DNA of 64,000 nucleotides, taken from NCBI GenBank assembly GCA_037447655.1, contig JBBHKE010001167.1, positions 62,001-126,000 on the forward strand, given 5' to 3'. Every line of letters starts with the position of its first letter. Within the stretch, counting starts at the first letter, position 1. This document shows positions 13,201 through 27,300 of this stretch, in pieces. Made by a program: the position numbers and the translations under genes. This stretch comes from Zygnema cylindricum. Taxonomy: Eukaryota > Streptophyta > Zygnematophyceae > Zygnematales > Zygnemataceae. Below the pieces are notes generated by a model that worked only from the letters and a program-made list of their open reading frames with translations, did not search any database and was not told the DNA's origin.

Positions 13201-16200
13201 ACAATCAGGCTTGCTGTGGAACTTTTTGGTCGGGTTCTTCACGGTTTTTTCTTGTGAGGAAAGTTTACTCGTAATGAATGTAATTAAAATGTAAGAATGT
13301 GCACCCTAGCCAAACTTATATCCAGTGGAAATGCTGTTTTTCGCTTAAGGAAAATTAACTGTCCTTTATATGTAGTTACAGCTGTTGTATATAGTTACTG
13401 TTGTCTTTTTATGTTGTCATATACGTTGCCTTTTTATTTTTTTCTTTACAATATGTGTTTGTGAGTTTGAGTTTGTTTTTGTTGTTATTCTTTTATGACC
13501 AGTCACTGTTGTTCCATATATGCTGCTCTTTTATTTTTTTCTTTACAATATTTGTTTGTGAGTTTGAGTTTGTTTTCGTTGTTATTCTTTTATGACTAGT
13601 CCATATGCTGTAAAAAAAATGAAAATTTCTGAAAGGTACACCGGCCATCGCTATTAGACTTAGTGAATTATTATCCTTGACACTTTATTAGAATTAACAA
13701 AAAATTGTGTTTTGAAATGTGGCTCATTTTGAGCCACTTAACTAAATGGTGTTCTTGACACTAATTTATGATTTTTGGTTAGAAAGACTCTCTTGAATTA
13801 GAGTGATTAACTTTAATAGCTATGGGCTGTGCAGTTTCCTACTTTTGTTTGTTACATCTGCAATTATTTCTGAGCTTACGTACTACGTAAAAGTATTGCT
13901 TAACTTAGATTCACCTGCCTAACCAAGGTAACATGATAGAATGTCGACCATTCAATTCTTTCCCAGATTTTGTGAAAGGTAGACTTATACCAACAGGTGA
14001 CCATCACCGGTGAAGGTCTCTTGTCTCAAACATGTTCTTTCGAAATAATATTTTGGCTTTGTACACAATTTGTCCTGACCTGAATTTTTTGTTCTGCTTT
14101 TTGTCAGTGGCATCGATATGAACCTGACCTTCGTCAACTGCATGCCGAGGTAGATCGCCATAGTGCTCTCCTGCGTAGAAGGTGAGTTCGGCATTCTATT
14201 CATGCACTGATCTCTTCGGAAGGTTTTACCGTCTGATAGAGTTCCCTCACTGTTGGAGGATTGCTGTTTGTATCTAGCTGTTAACACGCACAAGTTGATC
14301 CAGAATTACTATATCCACTACTACTTTTGCAAATTTACCCGTTATTCCAGTAAGGTTGGCAAGTGTATGTGTCGAACCATACGTATCATGAGTAAGGTAT
14401 GCTGTTTAAAACCGACGGAGTCTAGGGTCACAGGTAAAGACATTAGACTTAATGTTGCATTTCTTTTCTTGAAACTTTCTGTGAGGTTTGTTTGATGCTT
14501 AGGTATTATCTAATGGAACGTGCTAAGGATGCTTCAATAGTTGGAATAGTTGCTGGGACTCCTTCTGCAGGTAAGACTCAGCCTCGAGTCAATTATGTGG
14601 GAGTTGTGACAACAAAAGTAGAGTAAATATGTAGTGAAAACTTCTGTTTATGGTAGAGAGCAAATTGTTAATGCAAACATTTGTTGCCGGTTGTGGCGAC
14701 AAAAACAGGGTGAAACTTCAATGGAAACTATGGGTTAACGTTGTCCCTTTTATAGACACTTGGCTACTAGAGGTCATTATTGTGTAGTTACTCTTCTTGT
14801 TTGCCCTGATTGTATTGGAACTTTGTTGGGTTTTGATAATGACTACTAACTGGTTTCATACGCGAATTGCTTTTGCACCTTGTCACATTCGAACGAACTG
14901 AAGGTTATGAATCATAACATAAACGTCTAAAGGGCAGTCAATAGGTTCGTGTATGAATTTATATGTATCAGGATGATTGTGAATAATCACCAGCAGTCGG
15001 AAATTCACGTCTGCTGTTCTTTTGGCACATTTTCCTCCATGCCTGTTTCATGGGCGATTCACACCATAATTTTAATTGCGGAGAATTAGAAAGTATTACT
15101 GTTTTTATGTGAATGCAAGATGCAAACTTTACTCGGTAAAATTCAAATTAAAATGTATAATATGTTCTAATTTTCTACGTATACATATGTTGCAGCTGGC
15201 GGCAAGGTAGCTATGGAAAAATTGCGAAAAATGGTGGTTGAAGCTGGAAAACGTCCATACTTGTTTTCTATGGGAAGACCTACACCAGCCAAGCTTGCAA
15301 ACTTTCCAGAGGTACACTTTATTTCTATTGACAGAATTTTTATTATTGAGGCAAGATTACGATAGTAACATTAATTTATGTTGGATAATGTGGCGGCATG
15401 CTCCTTTAAGACTGTTCTCAATAATATTAATTTTTGGTCAAGAGTTGACTGATCTTGTGTTATTAATTATACTTAACAGCAGAGTGCCAGCCTAGATGCG
15501 TTGCCGGAAGAGAAAAAAAGTAAATTAAAATGGATACTGGACCTTCTGTTTTGGATAATGATGGTAGTTTGGTGGACTTTTTGTTATGAAATTCGAGGAT
15601 TTAAGAGTTTGCATTTCACTCTAGATTAAAGGGTGGAAATTTGTTCGATGGGTGGAGTTTTTTCGTTTGATTCTGGATCAAGGCCTGGAAAATTCGTTTA
15701 GTGCAGGCAGTTATGTATTATATTGTAAAACAGGTTTGGATTTTTTTTTTCTTTTTTTTTAGAGGAAACTGCATTATATCCTGGATTAAAAGCTGGACCT
15801 AGGTTTCTTTTTGGGAGCTTGCAGTGCGAAGTTTTTGTGTTAGTGGCCTGTAATCATTCGGCTCTCCTTGACAGTCGGGAATTCCTGTCACCTATTATTA
15901 CTCCCTTCGAGGCTGTTCTTGCATTCACAAGGTCAGGTTTTGTATTTCCTAGCCTTTTTTTTTATTAATGAGTGAGTTGGTTGATAAGAGGAATGCGTTT
16001 TTTTTGGATTTATCGTACAATACATGCACATTCTTCTGGACAAAATGTACCGCCCCTCCTTTACTACAGTTTTTTCATGGAAGACTTATTTAAAAGCATT
16101 ACCTGCAGGAACTCCACAAAGTAAATTCAGTTTTTTTTTGATACTGTGCAGCAACGATGTCATTTTTTAAACCATTTATTTTGCGTACATGTTTTGGCAT

Positions 16201-17679
16201 GGATTTTCCAATGCGGGTTATGCGTCCACCCATACTAATTACAGTAGTGCGGCTTTTTTGTTGTTCTTGTTACCTCAAGCATTATGCTAAAGCATGGGAG
16301 AATATAGCAATGTTATACATTTGTGATTCGTATTTTGCTGGTGTAGTAAAGCTGAAATAGAACGTGTAAAATAGCCTCGTAGACCTTCACGTCTGGGCTT
16401 ATATGAGTGAAGTCGACAAAATTGAGTTTCTGCATCACTGATTTGTATCGTTCTCATTTTTGTATGAATTCATGATGTACCTTGCATTCCAAGCCTACAT
16501 TTTCTTCTTTAATCTACAAATTTGTTCTACTATATTTTGTGTTATTTAATGTTATTTTTGATATTAAACTCAAGGCTAGCTGGATTCATATCTTCTCCTT
16601 GTGCTTGGTTTTTTTTTGCAAGTTAATTTATGGAAGACAGGATTGGAGTTACTGAACTGCATAATAGTTCCTCTCCCTCCCTCCCCTTCCCCCATGTTTC
16701 TTTTTTTCCTTGTCACGTTTTCCTTCAGAAACAAACAGTGGACAGGAGAGTATCGTGTAGGCTTTGGGCCTGCCCTCGAGTCAGTGAAGAGTGAAGAAAA
16801 TGTTGCTCAAATAGACTTGGAGGGGTCTGGAGATGAGTGTGAGAGTTCGCCACGATTCTCTCTGATAAAAGGTGGCTATGTCAGCACAACCGATTTACCG
16901 CAAAAAGGTAAGTTTTTGCTCTTTTCCAGTTCTTTTAGTCAAGGATCACATTTTTACTCCATTTTTTTCAGGCTTTCACAATGTAACATTGACATAAATG
17001 GCGATCCACATTTATAGTTTATGTTACTATGCATTAGATGATAGGGATTTTCATTGTTGGAATTTATTGTGTTATTCTGAGGAAATGTACACCTTCGTAC
17101 AATTCTGCGAGAAATCATACTAATAACTTCTCATGAAACTTCACAAGAGTATGATTACTCAAAGTAACGCGGTACATTAAGATACTGTAATCGCAAGTAG
17201 TAACTGCATGTTTACTCGTGTTACCGATAGAATCATATGTTATCACTAGCAAACACATTCATGGTTTAATCCTTTGTAAGTGTATTCAGCTATAGTGTAA
17301 CGGTCCTCACCTGGTAAGGAAAACTAACTGCAAGAAAATAGAAAAAGTTTTGGAGCAAGTAAAGGAAAGGACGGTGCTTACTATTTAACCTTCTTCTACA
17401 GGGAAAACGGCTGTGGAGGCCGGATCTTTGGTCGTGGTTGACAACAAATCGTTAATTAGAAGCAATACATCGACTGAGGTTGTTTCATCTGATGTTGAAG
17501 TTAAGTCAGGCACTGACTACCTTCAACACAGAAGAGGTTTCCAGGGATTAGAGTTGCCTCCCCACATGCTTGTGGATGAGGGTATTAGTGATGAGGGGGG
17601 AGTAATGGTGCCTGGACTGGAAATAGTAAAAGGGAAGAGAGGACGGGCAGCGAGTTATGATCATGAAAGAAACGGTTAA
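10292..17679 (+). CDS. DPH2: Diphthamide biosynthesis protein 2 (DPH2), 10 exons
   Basis: Dph2 partners Dph1 in the 4Fe-4S radical-SAM-type complex that puts the 3-amino-3-carboxypropyl group on the eEF2 histidine, the first step of diphthamide synthesis in the cytosol. Exons: 10292-10402, 10697-11055, 11315-11423, 12776-13084, 14108-14181, 14503-14570, 15196-15311, 15825-15931, 16729-16907, 17402-17679. They total 1710 nt (569 aa). Motifs: GRGFTRVALQ-FPDQLLADS at the exon 1/2 junction, ADSTYASCCVDEVAA (Cys132/133), VHYGPACFT (Cys154), YYLMERAKDASIVGI, GRPTPAKLANFPE, FVLVACNHSALLD (Cys391) and the C-terminal HRRGFQGLEL. The start ATG has a good context (GCCATGGC). A Cys-rich insert of about 50 residues (62-112) is unusual and could be a 156-nt in-frame intron (10772-10927). 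The donor of exon 4 (AAG|gttttt) is weak. Confidence 0.94.
13404..13597. repeat. Tandem duplication, 97-bp unit, in DPH2 intron 4
   Basis: Two T-rich copies with period 97 (for example TTCTTTACAATAT at 13442 and 13539) differ at only a few positions. Confidence 0.85.
13637..13832. mobile_element. Small inverted-repeat element (MITE-like) in DPH2 intron 4
   Basis: The left end contains CCATCGCTATTAGACTTAG and the right end, reverse-complemented, CCATAGCTATTAAAGTTAA. The same terminal motif flanks 55583-55765. No target duplication was resolved. Confidence 0.5.
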
Positions 17680-19471
17680 AATGTAAACTGAGAGGCAGGA
17701 TGTTTGCTTTTTCTTTTTTTGTTGCGCTTTTTCATTTTCTTTCCATTTACCTCGTTGTGTATGCATTATGATGGAGGTAGGCGGTAATGGGTCACACATT
17801 GGACTATTGCTATTCCTGTTCTGTTGTTTTGTTGCTTATTTTTGGATGTGGGAAATATTGTTTAAGGTGATGTGTTCCATATGCAAATCACCTCAACATC
17901 TCAATATACATGCAATATGTATGTTCTAAACCACACTGGAGCCATTGAACCACGTGGCCAAAAAAGGCATAATAGTGTTATACTCAAAAGAGTATTGTTG
18001 TGGCAGTTCGATATGGTTTGCATTATATCACTGCATATTTCAAACCTTTTCGTCGCCCATAATGAAAATTACATGGGAATCTGCGATACTCTACAAGAGT
18101 TATAAAAGTTACAAAAAATCTGACGTCAATGTTTCTACAAACACTTTAGGGCGTGACCTGCAAAACTTTTCAACTTTTTTGAAAGATTGTCTTTAGACAG
18201 CTAAATGTTTCTCCCCTTGTTTGTTTCGTTTTTCAAATTGAAAGTATGCTAGCTAAAAACGTTTTAGCCACTTGGTAACACGCTTACCTATAAGCATCGG
18301 TGTTTTCGGAGCTAAGCAATGATTCCACTAAGGTCTAAAAACTGCTGACTTGTACGAGCTAATGTCTTTTGAATATAGACAGCCAGTTTTAGCGGCTAGT
18401 TTGTGGTCATTTGCAACCTGTTTTACGGGACTGGCAGAGTTGACCCTTTATCTTGGTTGACTATGCACCCTGGAAAATATATTTTGGTTTTTGCATTGTG
18501 GACCATTTCATTCCGTATTAACACTTTTTGTTCACCTTGTGATGCGGCCAACCCATGCATGCAGGAACCCGCCAAGTTACAAACAATAACATTTAGAAGC
18601 TGTATGTATCGTTGAATTGTCAGATTAACAAGGCTTCACAGTTTTTTCTTTTGTACTTCCACGAGTTCACATCGGGTGCCGGTAACATCCCCTGCCGGTG
18701 TGACGGTGTGCACAGCTACGGGTCACAAAATGACATTGGTTCCCGTTAGGTTTTCATATCGCTTGAACCGCACGACCATGCAATGGTGGGCTACATGCGG
18801 AAGACGCCAAGACGGTGAATGTTGGCAGTCTTTCGGTACGGCGAGGCAACGTGTGCGATACGATTTGACGATGCGATGCACTGCGATAGCCATGTCGGCC
18901 TGCTATACTCGCTCACAGCTAAACAGTACGGTAGTTTTATGCAATTTTACGGTAAAGCTTTCCCATTTTGCCTTGGCTTCCAGACGGCAAAAAAATATTT
19001 TACTCATATTTTAGTATCCGCAGACTCGCGGGAAAGACCGAAAGAGCAAGGGCGCCTATATTTAATGGCCCACGTTGCCGGGCAGTTACTGGGTGTGGAG
19101 TGACGAACACCATAAATCAAAAATTCGTCAGCGAATTGTACTGTGACACAATTTCCCACGTCAGCTACATCTCATCGGGCATTGGCTGCGTCGTCATTAT
19201 ACCCATCGCTTCACGGCATTATGCACATTGTACGGAACACTGCCCATCGCTATCAGTCTATCAGAGCTATTAACAACACTAATTCGGTCACAACTTTTTC
19301 TGACCGAGAATCATAATAATAGTGTTGACAATTCTATTTGCGTGAATTACAATCTGCCAGGCTCCTTGCGCTAATTTAGTATTATATTCTGATTTAGCAT
19401 TAACTATCATATCCACAATGATAAGGAAAATAACTGCATATAAATAAAATATATCTAACTCAGAGGAATAT
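17680..19471. other. DPH2 3' flank and intergenic stretch, nothing recognised
   Basis: No convincing gene. About 18660-19290 is richer in G+C than its surroundings and holds several overlapping open frames without recognisable motifs, so it may be an old transposon. It ends near CACTGCCCATCGCTAT (19244), which matches the terminal motif of the MITE in the bromodomain-gene intron, but no partner end was found. A weak inverted repeat with TAGCTAAAAACG-like ends lies near 18246-18402. Confidence 0.4.
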
Positions 19472-19476
19472 GCGGG

Positions 19477-19519
<43 letters not shown>

Positions 19520-19544
19520 GGGTGTTCGATCCACTCTCACCGCA
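19472..19544 (+). tRNA. trnF-GAA: tRNA-Phe (GAA anticodon at 19505-19507)
   Basis: A 73-nt cloverleaf with acceptor GCGGGGA/TCACCGC, D arm, anticodon loop CTGAAGA and T loop TTCGATC. Apart from the T-stem it matches the known plant nuclear tRNA-Phe, including that tRNA's G5/A68 mismatch. The T stem is GGGTG/CACTC, with a G-U pair where the usual stem has C-G. There is no CCA in the gene and no intron. No TTTT terminator is seen until about 70 bp downstream (19612), so expression is likely but not certain. Confidence 0.88.
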
Positions 19545-21338
19545 ATTCACCACGTTGTGTCCCTGACAGACGAGATAAAAAGCTGTACCCTCTTTGCCGT
19601 AGATCATATGACCTGTTTTGCCACCGACGTTTGTTATTAGAAAAACATTCAAAAGTCCAAAAGCTGTTCCCAATTTCTTCACATTTGTTACTCTGTAAAG
19701 CAGTACAGTTGTTTTGGCAACTTAGCCGTATGGAGCTTTGCTCGACCACTGCCAAAACATAATTAGATAACACATGCAGATGTTAAAAGCGTAGATAGTT
19801 GCTGTGTTCTCGAAATCTAAACCATCAAAGCTCGTTTTTATGGTGTGCGAGCTTTTAAAAAGAAGCAAACCCTTCACGGAGCTCCCGTCATGTCTCTGGA
19901 TTCATTACATTACTGTCAACTGCCACACCCAGGTTCGAGAATATTACCCCTGATTCCTCTTTGATGGGCGGCGTACAGTCCACCCTTGCTACAGTAATAG
20001 CCCATCTCTTAGTATCGACTAAGCATTAAAGGACTCTCTGAGCTACTTGAACGAATATTAAAATGGATTTGACATCTTTATGCCAGTTCGTGCATTAAGT
20101 CAGAAACCTTTCCAACGTCACATTGCCTTGACTATAGACCACAAAACACTTTTTTGGAAGCTTTCCAAAACCAAAGACGACGTACGTACTTGGAAATGTG
20201 AAAACTAGCATATCTGTTGAGTTCTTAGCTCTTTCAAATCTTAAAAAGCTAACGGCAGACACATGTGAGATCCTGGTTCAAAAAATATGAATATTATTAA
20301 TGTAAACTGAACACTATCATGTAAATACATTCTCGTCCTTACTTCAAAATTAGAATCAAACGAGGCAGCCTCATGGAATCCATCGAAACCGCGGAAAATG
20401 AATGGGAATCATAAAATGCCAAGAAAATATTTGAAGTTTACATACTTAGCCATATTGATCATCTGACTGCCGCAAAATACTTTTGTGATTTATAACTTTG
20501 TAGGATGAAATTGGCCCAAAAGTCGCAAACAAGACGAAAAAATCCCAACATACATTGGCAAAAAAGGAGGCTGGTGGACAACTGGCATTTGTCAACTCCA
20601 ATGAAAAGTTGAAATATACAGAAAGGTCTAAAATATATAACACATATTTTGTGCATCAACAAAAACTGATAAATTTATCGATAAATTTGCCTAAACATGA
20701 CTATCCAACTCAAAACTGTGAAAACTTTATATTCCACTGTACATTTTTGCCAAATAGAAATTGTCTCTATTTTTTGAGCCTACATATTTCAAAAATGTTT
20801 CAATAAAAGCATCAGAATGTATTGGAGTTTCGATGGTACTCTTCGACGTTTTAAAAAAACTGCAAGCTCAAGAAAGAAAAAGGCACCACACTAGATTATT
20901 ACAAACGAGATACAAAAGTAAATTGAAGTAACAACAGTTCAACTTTTCCTGAATGAAAAAGATAAAGGGAAAGAGCATTCAATCGAGATTTCTTAAAGCT
21001 AGAATGACAAACATAATAAGTAAAGAAATACACATAACAAATTGGCAAAAAACCAATAAATGCGAGAAGCTCCACTTGCTTCCTTGCAAAAAGCTCACCG
21101 GATATTGGAAGTCCCAAACTATATAGCAAAAAACAAATATCTACATCTCTCAACAATGTAATACGCGAAAAAAAAAAAAACAAAAAAAAATCCTTTATCT
21201 TGCTCTGGAAAAGGCACAAAGCTTAAAGCTCTAGAAGCATTCAGTCAAAAACACGTCAAGGTTTCTTACCTTCTCTGAACGGTAGATTTTAGGGTTTGGG
21301 CTAAAAACCGCAGAAGACTTCACAGTCAAGTAGGAAAT
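19545..21338. other. Intergenic stretch between tRNA-Phe and the XPD 3' end, nothing recognised
   Basis: No gene, tRNA or clear repeat was seen. The region next to 21339 includes an A-rich tract (about 21169-21190) and should hold the XPD 3' UTR on the minus strand. Confidence 0.4.
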
Positions 21339-24300
21339 TTAAGCCCCCATGGCATTGACATCAGCTTCAGAAAGAAGAGTTCCATTTTTCGTACTCATTT
21401 TGTCATAAGGTTGAGCCATTTTCCTTAAAAACTGTTGAAACCACACATGCAAATTTTGCACATTCTTTAGTGCTCCATCTCCTTCTTAGAACTGACAACC
21501 TTACATAAGAACCAAGACAAAAAAGTGGGAAGAAAGAAGGTTTTGCAGAAAAGACAGGAGAGTTAAGTATGTCGCACCTCACGAGCAATGTGAAGAGCCA
21601 TATCCGTACTCAAATTAAGATGTGCCTCTTTCAGAAAGCTTAAAATCCATCCCGGAAGTTTCGAACGTTTATCGTGACGATTGTAACTGATCCCATGTCA
21701 AGTCCACAGTATTAGTGATCTGTCGGACTTCACTAGTAGATCATGACTCTAGTGTGGTTCATCATGTTTCTTGGAATGAATTTAGACTGGGAGAACTGTA
21801 CCAAAGCTAAAGTGGATAAGGAATTAAAGAAAGTTCTAAAGTGTGTGGAAAATGAAGGCATCACCATGTTAAAAATGGGTAAAATGCGAAAAATAAGCAT
21901 GATATTTAAAATTCAACTTACAATCTCATGTACCTTCTTGGTCCACACTTTAGAACTACAATGAAATGGTTATTTACCTTGCTTATAAGTGGTGAACGTT
22001 TTAGTCCAATGTTGCTCATGGGAATTACTCAAGTTAAAAAAACAAGCAATCTAGACAGAAAACAATTACTCTTCTTGTAAAAGATTGAGCATCTTCTATG
22101 ATCATAGATCTACTCAGACTTGAAGAAAAATGGACAACCTCGCAAATTTACAATTTCATGCATGCAGATAGTGAGCAAACTTTCCAAAAAAGCAATTGAA
22201 AAAAGGATCTGTTTTACGAAAAACATACCGTTTGTCTGCAAAAATCATCATTCCATAATCTGCTTTTGACCGGATAACTCTGCCAACACATTGAGCCGCT
22301 TGCCTCTGCAAAACCTCAAAGTCTTCATATAAATAATGGAAACATAACCAGCCACACCAAGACATCAAACTAAGCAAAGAGTTAACAAAAGTTTGACAAT
22401 ATTTGAAAACCTACTTCTAAAGCTGCCAAATCAGTGTGCGTTCTGTTTAGTTCCTATACATTTGTAATGACAGATTCGTGATGATAACTGACAACAGAAC
22501 CAATTTCCAAAGAAATGGCTTACCACAGCGTCAAACGTAAGAAAATCATTTTCTTTGATCTGAAAGGTATCTCGAAGATACTCCAATCGGGCTCTCAAAA
22601 TTCTGAAACAGAAAAAAAAACAAAAAAAGGTGAGAAGCAAGACCAATTTATTCAAAGGTTGTCATTTCAAAAAAATGTCATCAGAACTAGGAGAACCAAC
22701 ATACAGCACCTGCTAATCACAAGACCTTAAGGGGTGATGTAAAAAACAACAACAGAATTAAAGCTTGTTCGGGAAAAAAAAAAAAGGAAAACAAAAAAAA
22801 AAAAACTTAAATTTTGGCCTGATGGATAACCGTGTGAACGACAGTCTCCTGAAGGACAAGAAGTTCCAAAATCTCTGAAAGCGTACAATGCTTCTGCTTT
22901 TAACCTGGTTTGGTTGAGATGTCTAACATAGGTCCTCGGTTACCTCATGGACTTACGTTGACAGAAAATACAACAAGGATTTTACAATGTGCTAAAAACA
23001 AAATCTTTAAATTAGTAACTCTGAATCAGAGCAACAGATTTCATATATTAGAGGACGATTAATGACACACCTTACCAAATAGCATAATTCTAAATTCAGG
23101 AAAGCTACACCCGCTGAGATTACCGCTGAAAGTTATGAAACATAGAAGAGAAAAATGAAAACAGCATCAAAAAGCAAAAAAATCCCAAGGTTGGTAAGAA
23201 TGTCAGTCTTACCGACTGAGAGTATACTGAAAGGGAACTCCATACATGATGACCAATCGTCCATAATGCCGGTCAAAATCGATACCTTCCGCTACCTTCC
23301 CTCTGCAGTCCCAACTTCCAAATTCTTCTTTCAGAAGCAATTTTTTTTCTTTCAAAGGTAACAACATTAATTATGGATGAGTATACCGGAACTCATCAGT
23401 CCCAAACTTCCAAATTTTTCTTTCAGAAGCAATTTTTTTTCTTTCAAAGGTAACAACATTAATTATGGATGAGTATAACGGAACTCATTTTCCAAGTCCA
23501 AAATGAAAGCAAGAAATGAAGTGCCAACTGAAATGGAATTGAAACTGAAATCAAAATCAAAATTCATAACAAAGTTTAAAACAACGTAAATACTCAAGCC
23601 AGAATTTAAAATTATAACAAGGTCACAAAGAGATCTGCAAAATAAACGATTATTTTTTTCAAAACCTCAATCATAGGGAACATATTAACTGGAAATTGGA
23701 TGACTGACAAAAAAATTTATCATCGCCTGAACAAAAAAATGGCAATAACAAAAAAAATAAAAAAATCACCTTGCTACAGAAAGGAAGACGGCCCCTCTCC
23801 CGCAGTCACAAGCTCGTCGATAATTGTCAAGCGCTAATGTTGTTTCCACCACATCTTGAGTTTCTATAAAGAGTAATTTATGCATCATAACTTCCTGCAA
23901 TCAGACCCCCCAAAAATTGGTAAGAAAAGCAGAAGGAACACAATTTGAAATAGTCGCTAAAATACGCATGATACAGTCAAAATCACCAGCATTGTTATCA
24001 TGAAATCCTATCGAAAGTAAAATTACAATTAATCTTCTTTACACCATTGTTCAATATTCCACATGAAGCCCAGTGAAACCAAAGTTTTACTGACTTTTTT
24101 TTGTTGTTTTAAATAAAAACCGAAATAGGATTCATATCAAAAACATGCCTATGGATATTCCCGATAAACTTGCCTTCAAAATGCCCATGTCATTCCAGCT
24201 GTTAACTATTCCGTCCATATACGAATAACTGACAAAGAAACAAACAATTCCGTCTGGAACTGCTGCTGACATTTCCACAAGGAGACGCCCATAATTCCGT

Positions 24301-27300
24301 ACAACTCCAGGATCACTTCTCATATCAAACTTTGTGCTCACTGGAAGTTGATCACTGCAAAATATCCTTCAGCACAATTATCTTTGAACAAAACCAGACA
24401 GTAAAGAAATAGGCAAATTAAGTGTGCAACTGAAGAAGACACAAGGATAAAGATAAGGCCAGACATTTATGCGAATGTTTCAGAAGTCATTGAGCAAAAA
24501 CTTTCAGCAACAGTGTTTTTTTACTGAAACAATGTTAGGGGAAGAAAACCCTAAAATTTAAGGCGAAACAATCTACAAAATTGAACATAACCATACACAA
24601 AGTATGACCATAACTTATACACCATGACCATCATCATAAAAAACCCATAGTCATATAACCATAATAATATGTGTGCAAATCAGAACGAACACCATATACA
24701 TTGCATGATGTGACTTTGAAGATCACACATAACAACATACAAATGTAATCATATGACAATCAAATTGCAGCCATAAATTAATCCAACTATGTGACTACAA
24801 GAAAATTGACATACCTCCCACGTGTTACAACCATAGGACACAAACAGTCGCGTGACAGAGACATAGCAAAGCTTTGAATCGTAACAGGGTTGAAGTTGAG
24901 AAGACGAGGATAAAGATCAATGGGACTTAAGGTTCCAGAAGTGATAACAACGGACTGAAACCGTTCAAAAGTTGGCTTTACGGCCAATGAGGCGTCCAGA
25001 CAACTAAGCTGCAACATGGAACAAGTACACCTGCCAATCCACTCATTCCAGGAACGTTCATAACATACAATAGCGGCTATAGCGAGAAGATAAATCAAAT
25101 AAATAATCAGATAAGTACATCAAGTTAAATAAAATAATATTGGAAGAAAAACAAATTGATATGTGTATCACCTCCCTTGACTTCATCCCAGACACGTATG
25201 GGACTCAAACCTCTCTGGAGCTTCTCCCACTCTTACTCACTCTCTCTCACACACACGTTCTCTAATCACCTCTGACTTTCGCTCTAAACAAACCTATTCT
25301 TCCAGCAAAAAATTATAGACCACCAGAAATATGCTCCATATCATTAACAAATGTGTGGAACTCACATCATACAAAGCCTATTTCAAATCATAATCAAAAA
25401 AAGCATGGTCTATTACCTGCAACACTGGGTCGGGTATATGTGGCATTCGCTCATCAAAAGGTTCGATGATAATTGCAAAACCCTGATTATATGTGCCAAT
25501 CAAAGTTGCAAAATCACAAACACATTGCAGGTGGAGGAATTCATCCACATCGCTAATTTCAAGAGTAAGCATCAGAGACTGTAGACGATCATAACAAAAT
25601 CGAAGGGTTTTAGCATCAATTCCCTGAGTTGTATTAAGCCCTTGCAAAAAAGATGCTGGACCTTCGCTTTCAACTTGTGTTGCTTGCATCCGAAATTTTA
25701 AGTAATCGAGTAAACGTCTTAAGAAAGACATGAAATGTTCCGCTCGACGAATTGAACCTGGTACAGCTTCACGTAATATGTCATCTGGGATTACCGGATT
25801 GGCTAGCCATGAATCAGCAGCTGGATAACCACGTATAGAAAAAAACAGAAGAAATTTAGACATAAACATAAGTCATAGAAAATAAAGCATGCAGGCAACA
25901 GGCTAGACATAACAGTGTCATAAACGGTACATGGCTAAAGAAGAGATGAAACCAAACTGGAGGGAAAAATAAGGCGGTAAAACATGTTCACAACAGAAGC
26001 TGAACCCAGAATGAGCCTTCTGGACTTGACTGATGTAACTATAAACATGATGTAAAAATGCACCTTATCCACCCCTTACCTGGTAAGTTCCCTCGCTGCG
26101 CCAAACCCTCGACCAATCTGTTGTACTCTTCCTTCAACCTGCTAGCATCGGTAGCCTTAAACCTAAACACGCATATACACATATTGCTTCTGCATTAGTT
26201 CAATTGCCAAGAAAAAGACTAACAAACTAACCCCCGGAGGTGACCACAGTAAATCTAGCATGTATAAACTGTCAGGCTTTCCTACAATCCAACAATCACA
26301 CCTTACCGAGTAGCATTTTCTTATAAGAATCCATTGTTTACTAACAACAGAATCAGTACATTGCAACCTCAAAGTATACAATGGCAACTGCATGACTAAT
26401 CCGAGCAATAACTGAAGTCTAAGGAACACAAAGCCCAAAGAAGGCAGGAGAAAGAGGGGGAAAGGAGAGGGAGATGATGACGATAAAAGATGAACAAAAG
26501 GAAGGAGGAAGGAGGGAGGGAGGAAGGAGGGATGGATGGAGGAAGGGAATGGAGAGGGGGAGGGAGGATGGAAGGGAGGAGGAAGGAATATCTGACCAGG
26601 ATATCTGTGCCCAAATAAATCTTCTAGACAGAGCTGATTCAATAATAAGCTAAGAAGAGAAGAAACTATAAAAGGTTGTTACAACAGTCTATTATGTTAC
26701 CATATAATTGACAACCCATTTGTGAGAAATGAAATAATATAGGGACGAAGTTTAAAGGTTGCTCGCTGAAATTCAAAAATTATCAAAGGTCATGAAAGAA
26801 GGGAAGAAACATGCTTATACTACTGTTTCATACCTAAAGGGCCAATTACATACGGCTAAAGTATTAACTTTGGCCAGAAAGTGCATTGTAAGAAGTTTAT
26901 AAATAGAACTTACATAACCAGCTTCACAAATAACACTAGACCCTACAGTTTGAAAACACAGTTGACATTTTGGTCAATTTCTGCCTTTTGAGCATTTTAA
27001 AAAGTCGAGCACCCCTATTGTCCCATGAATACAACAAGACACCAACGTGCTCCACTCTTTCAGAATTGAGACAAAAGGAATGATCACCACAAACATACTC
27101 AAAATTACACCTAGGTTGTTGTTTGTGAACATGGAATAAGAACACTTCGAAAATGCGTTCACCAAAATTCATAAATCTACGCATATGGAGATTGAGTGTT
27201 TGAAAAGTTTGGAAAGGACTCATGAAGAAAACCAAATATATTGCTAAAGTCATGTCGGAAAAGTTTTCCACAAATCTCAACTCAATGTAAAATTCTACAA

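Noticed and set aside
13401-13595. Hydrophobic 64-residue frame in DPH2 intron 4
   Set aside because: It comes from the T-rich 97-bp tandem duplication.
18676-19273. Three overlapping plus-strand frames of 94-112 residues
   Set aside because: No motif, no splice pattern and mutually overlapping frames. Only the higher G+C is notable.
19455-19682. Minus-strand frame containing GESGSNTRPSDLQ
   Set aside because: This is the familiar translation of a tRNA gene's complement, not a protein.
26163-26642. Minus-strand proline/serine-rich frame
   Set aside because: It is the translation of the polypurine tract in XPD intron 1 and has no domain.
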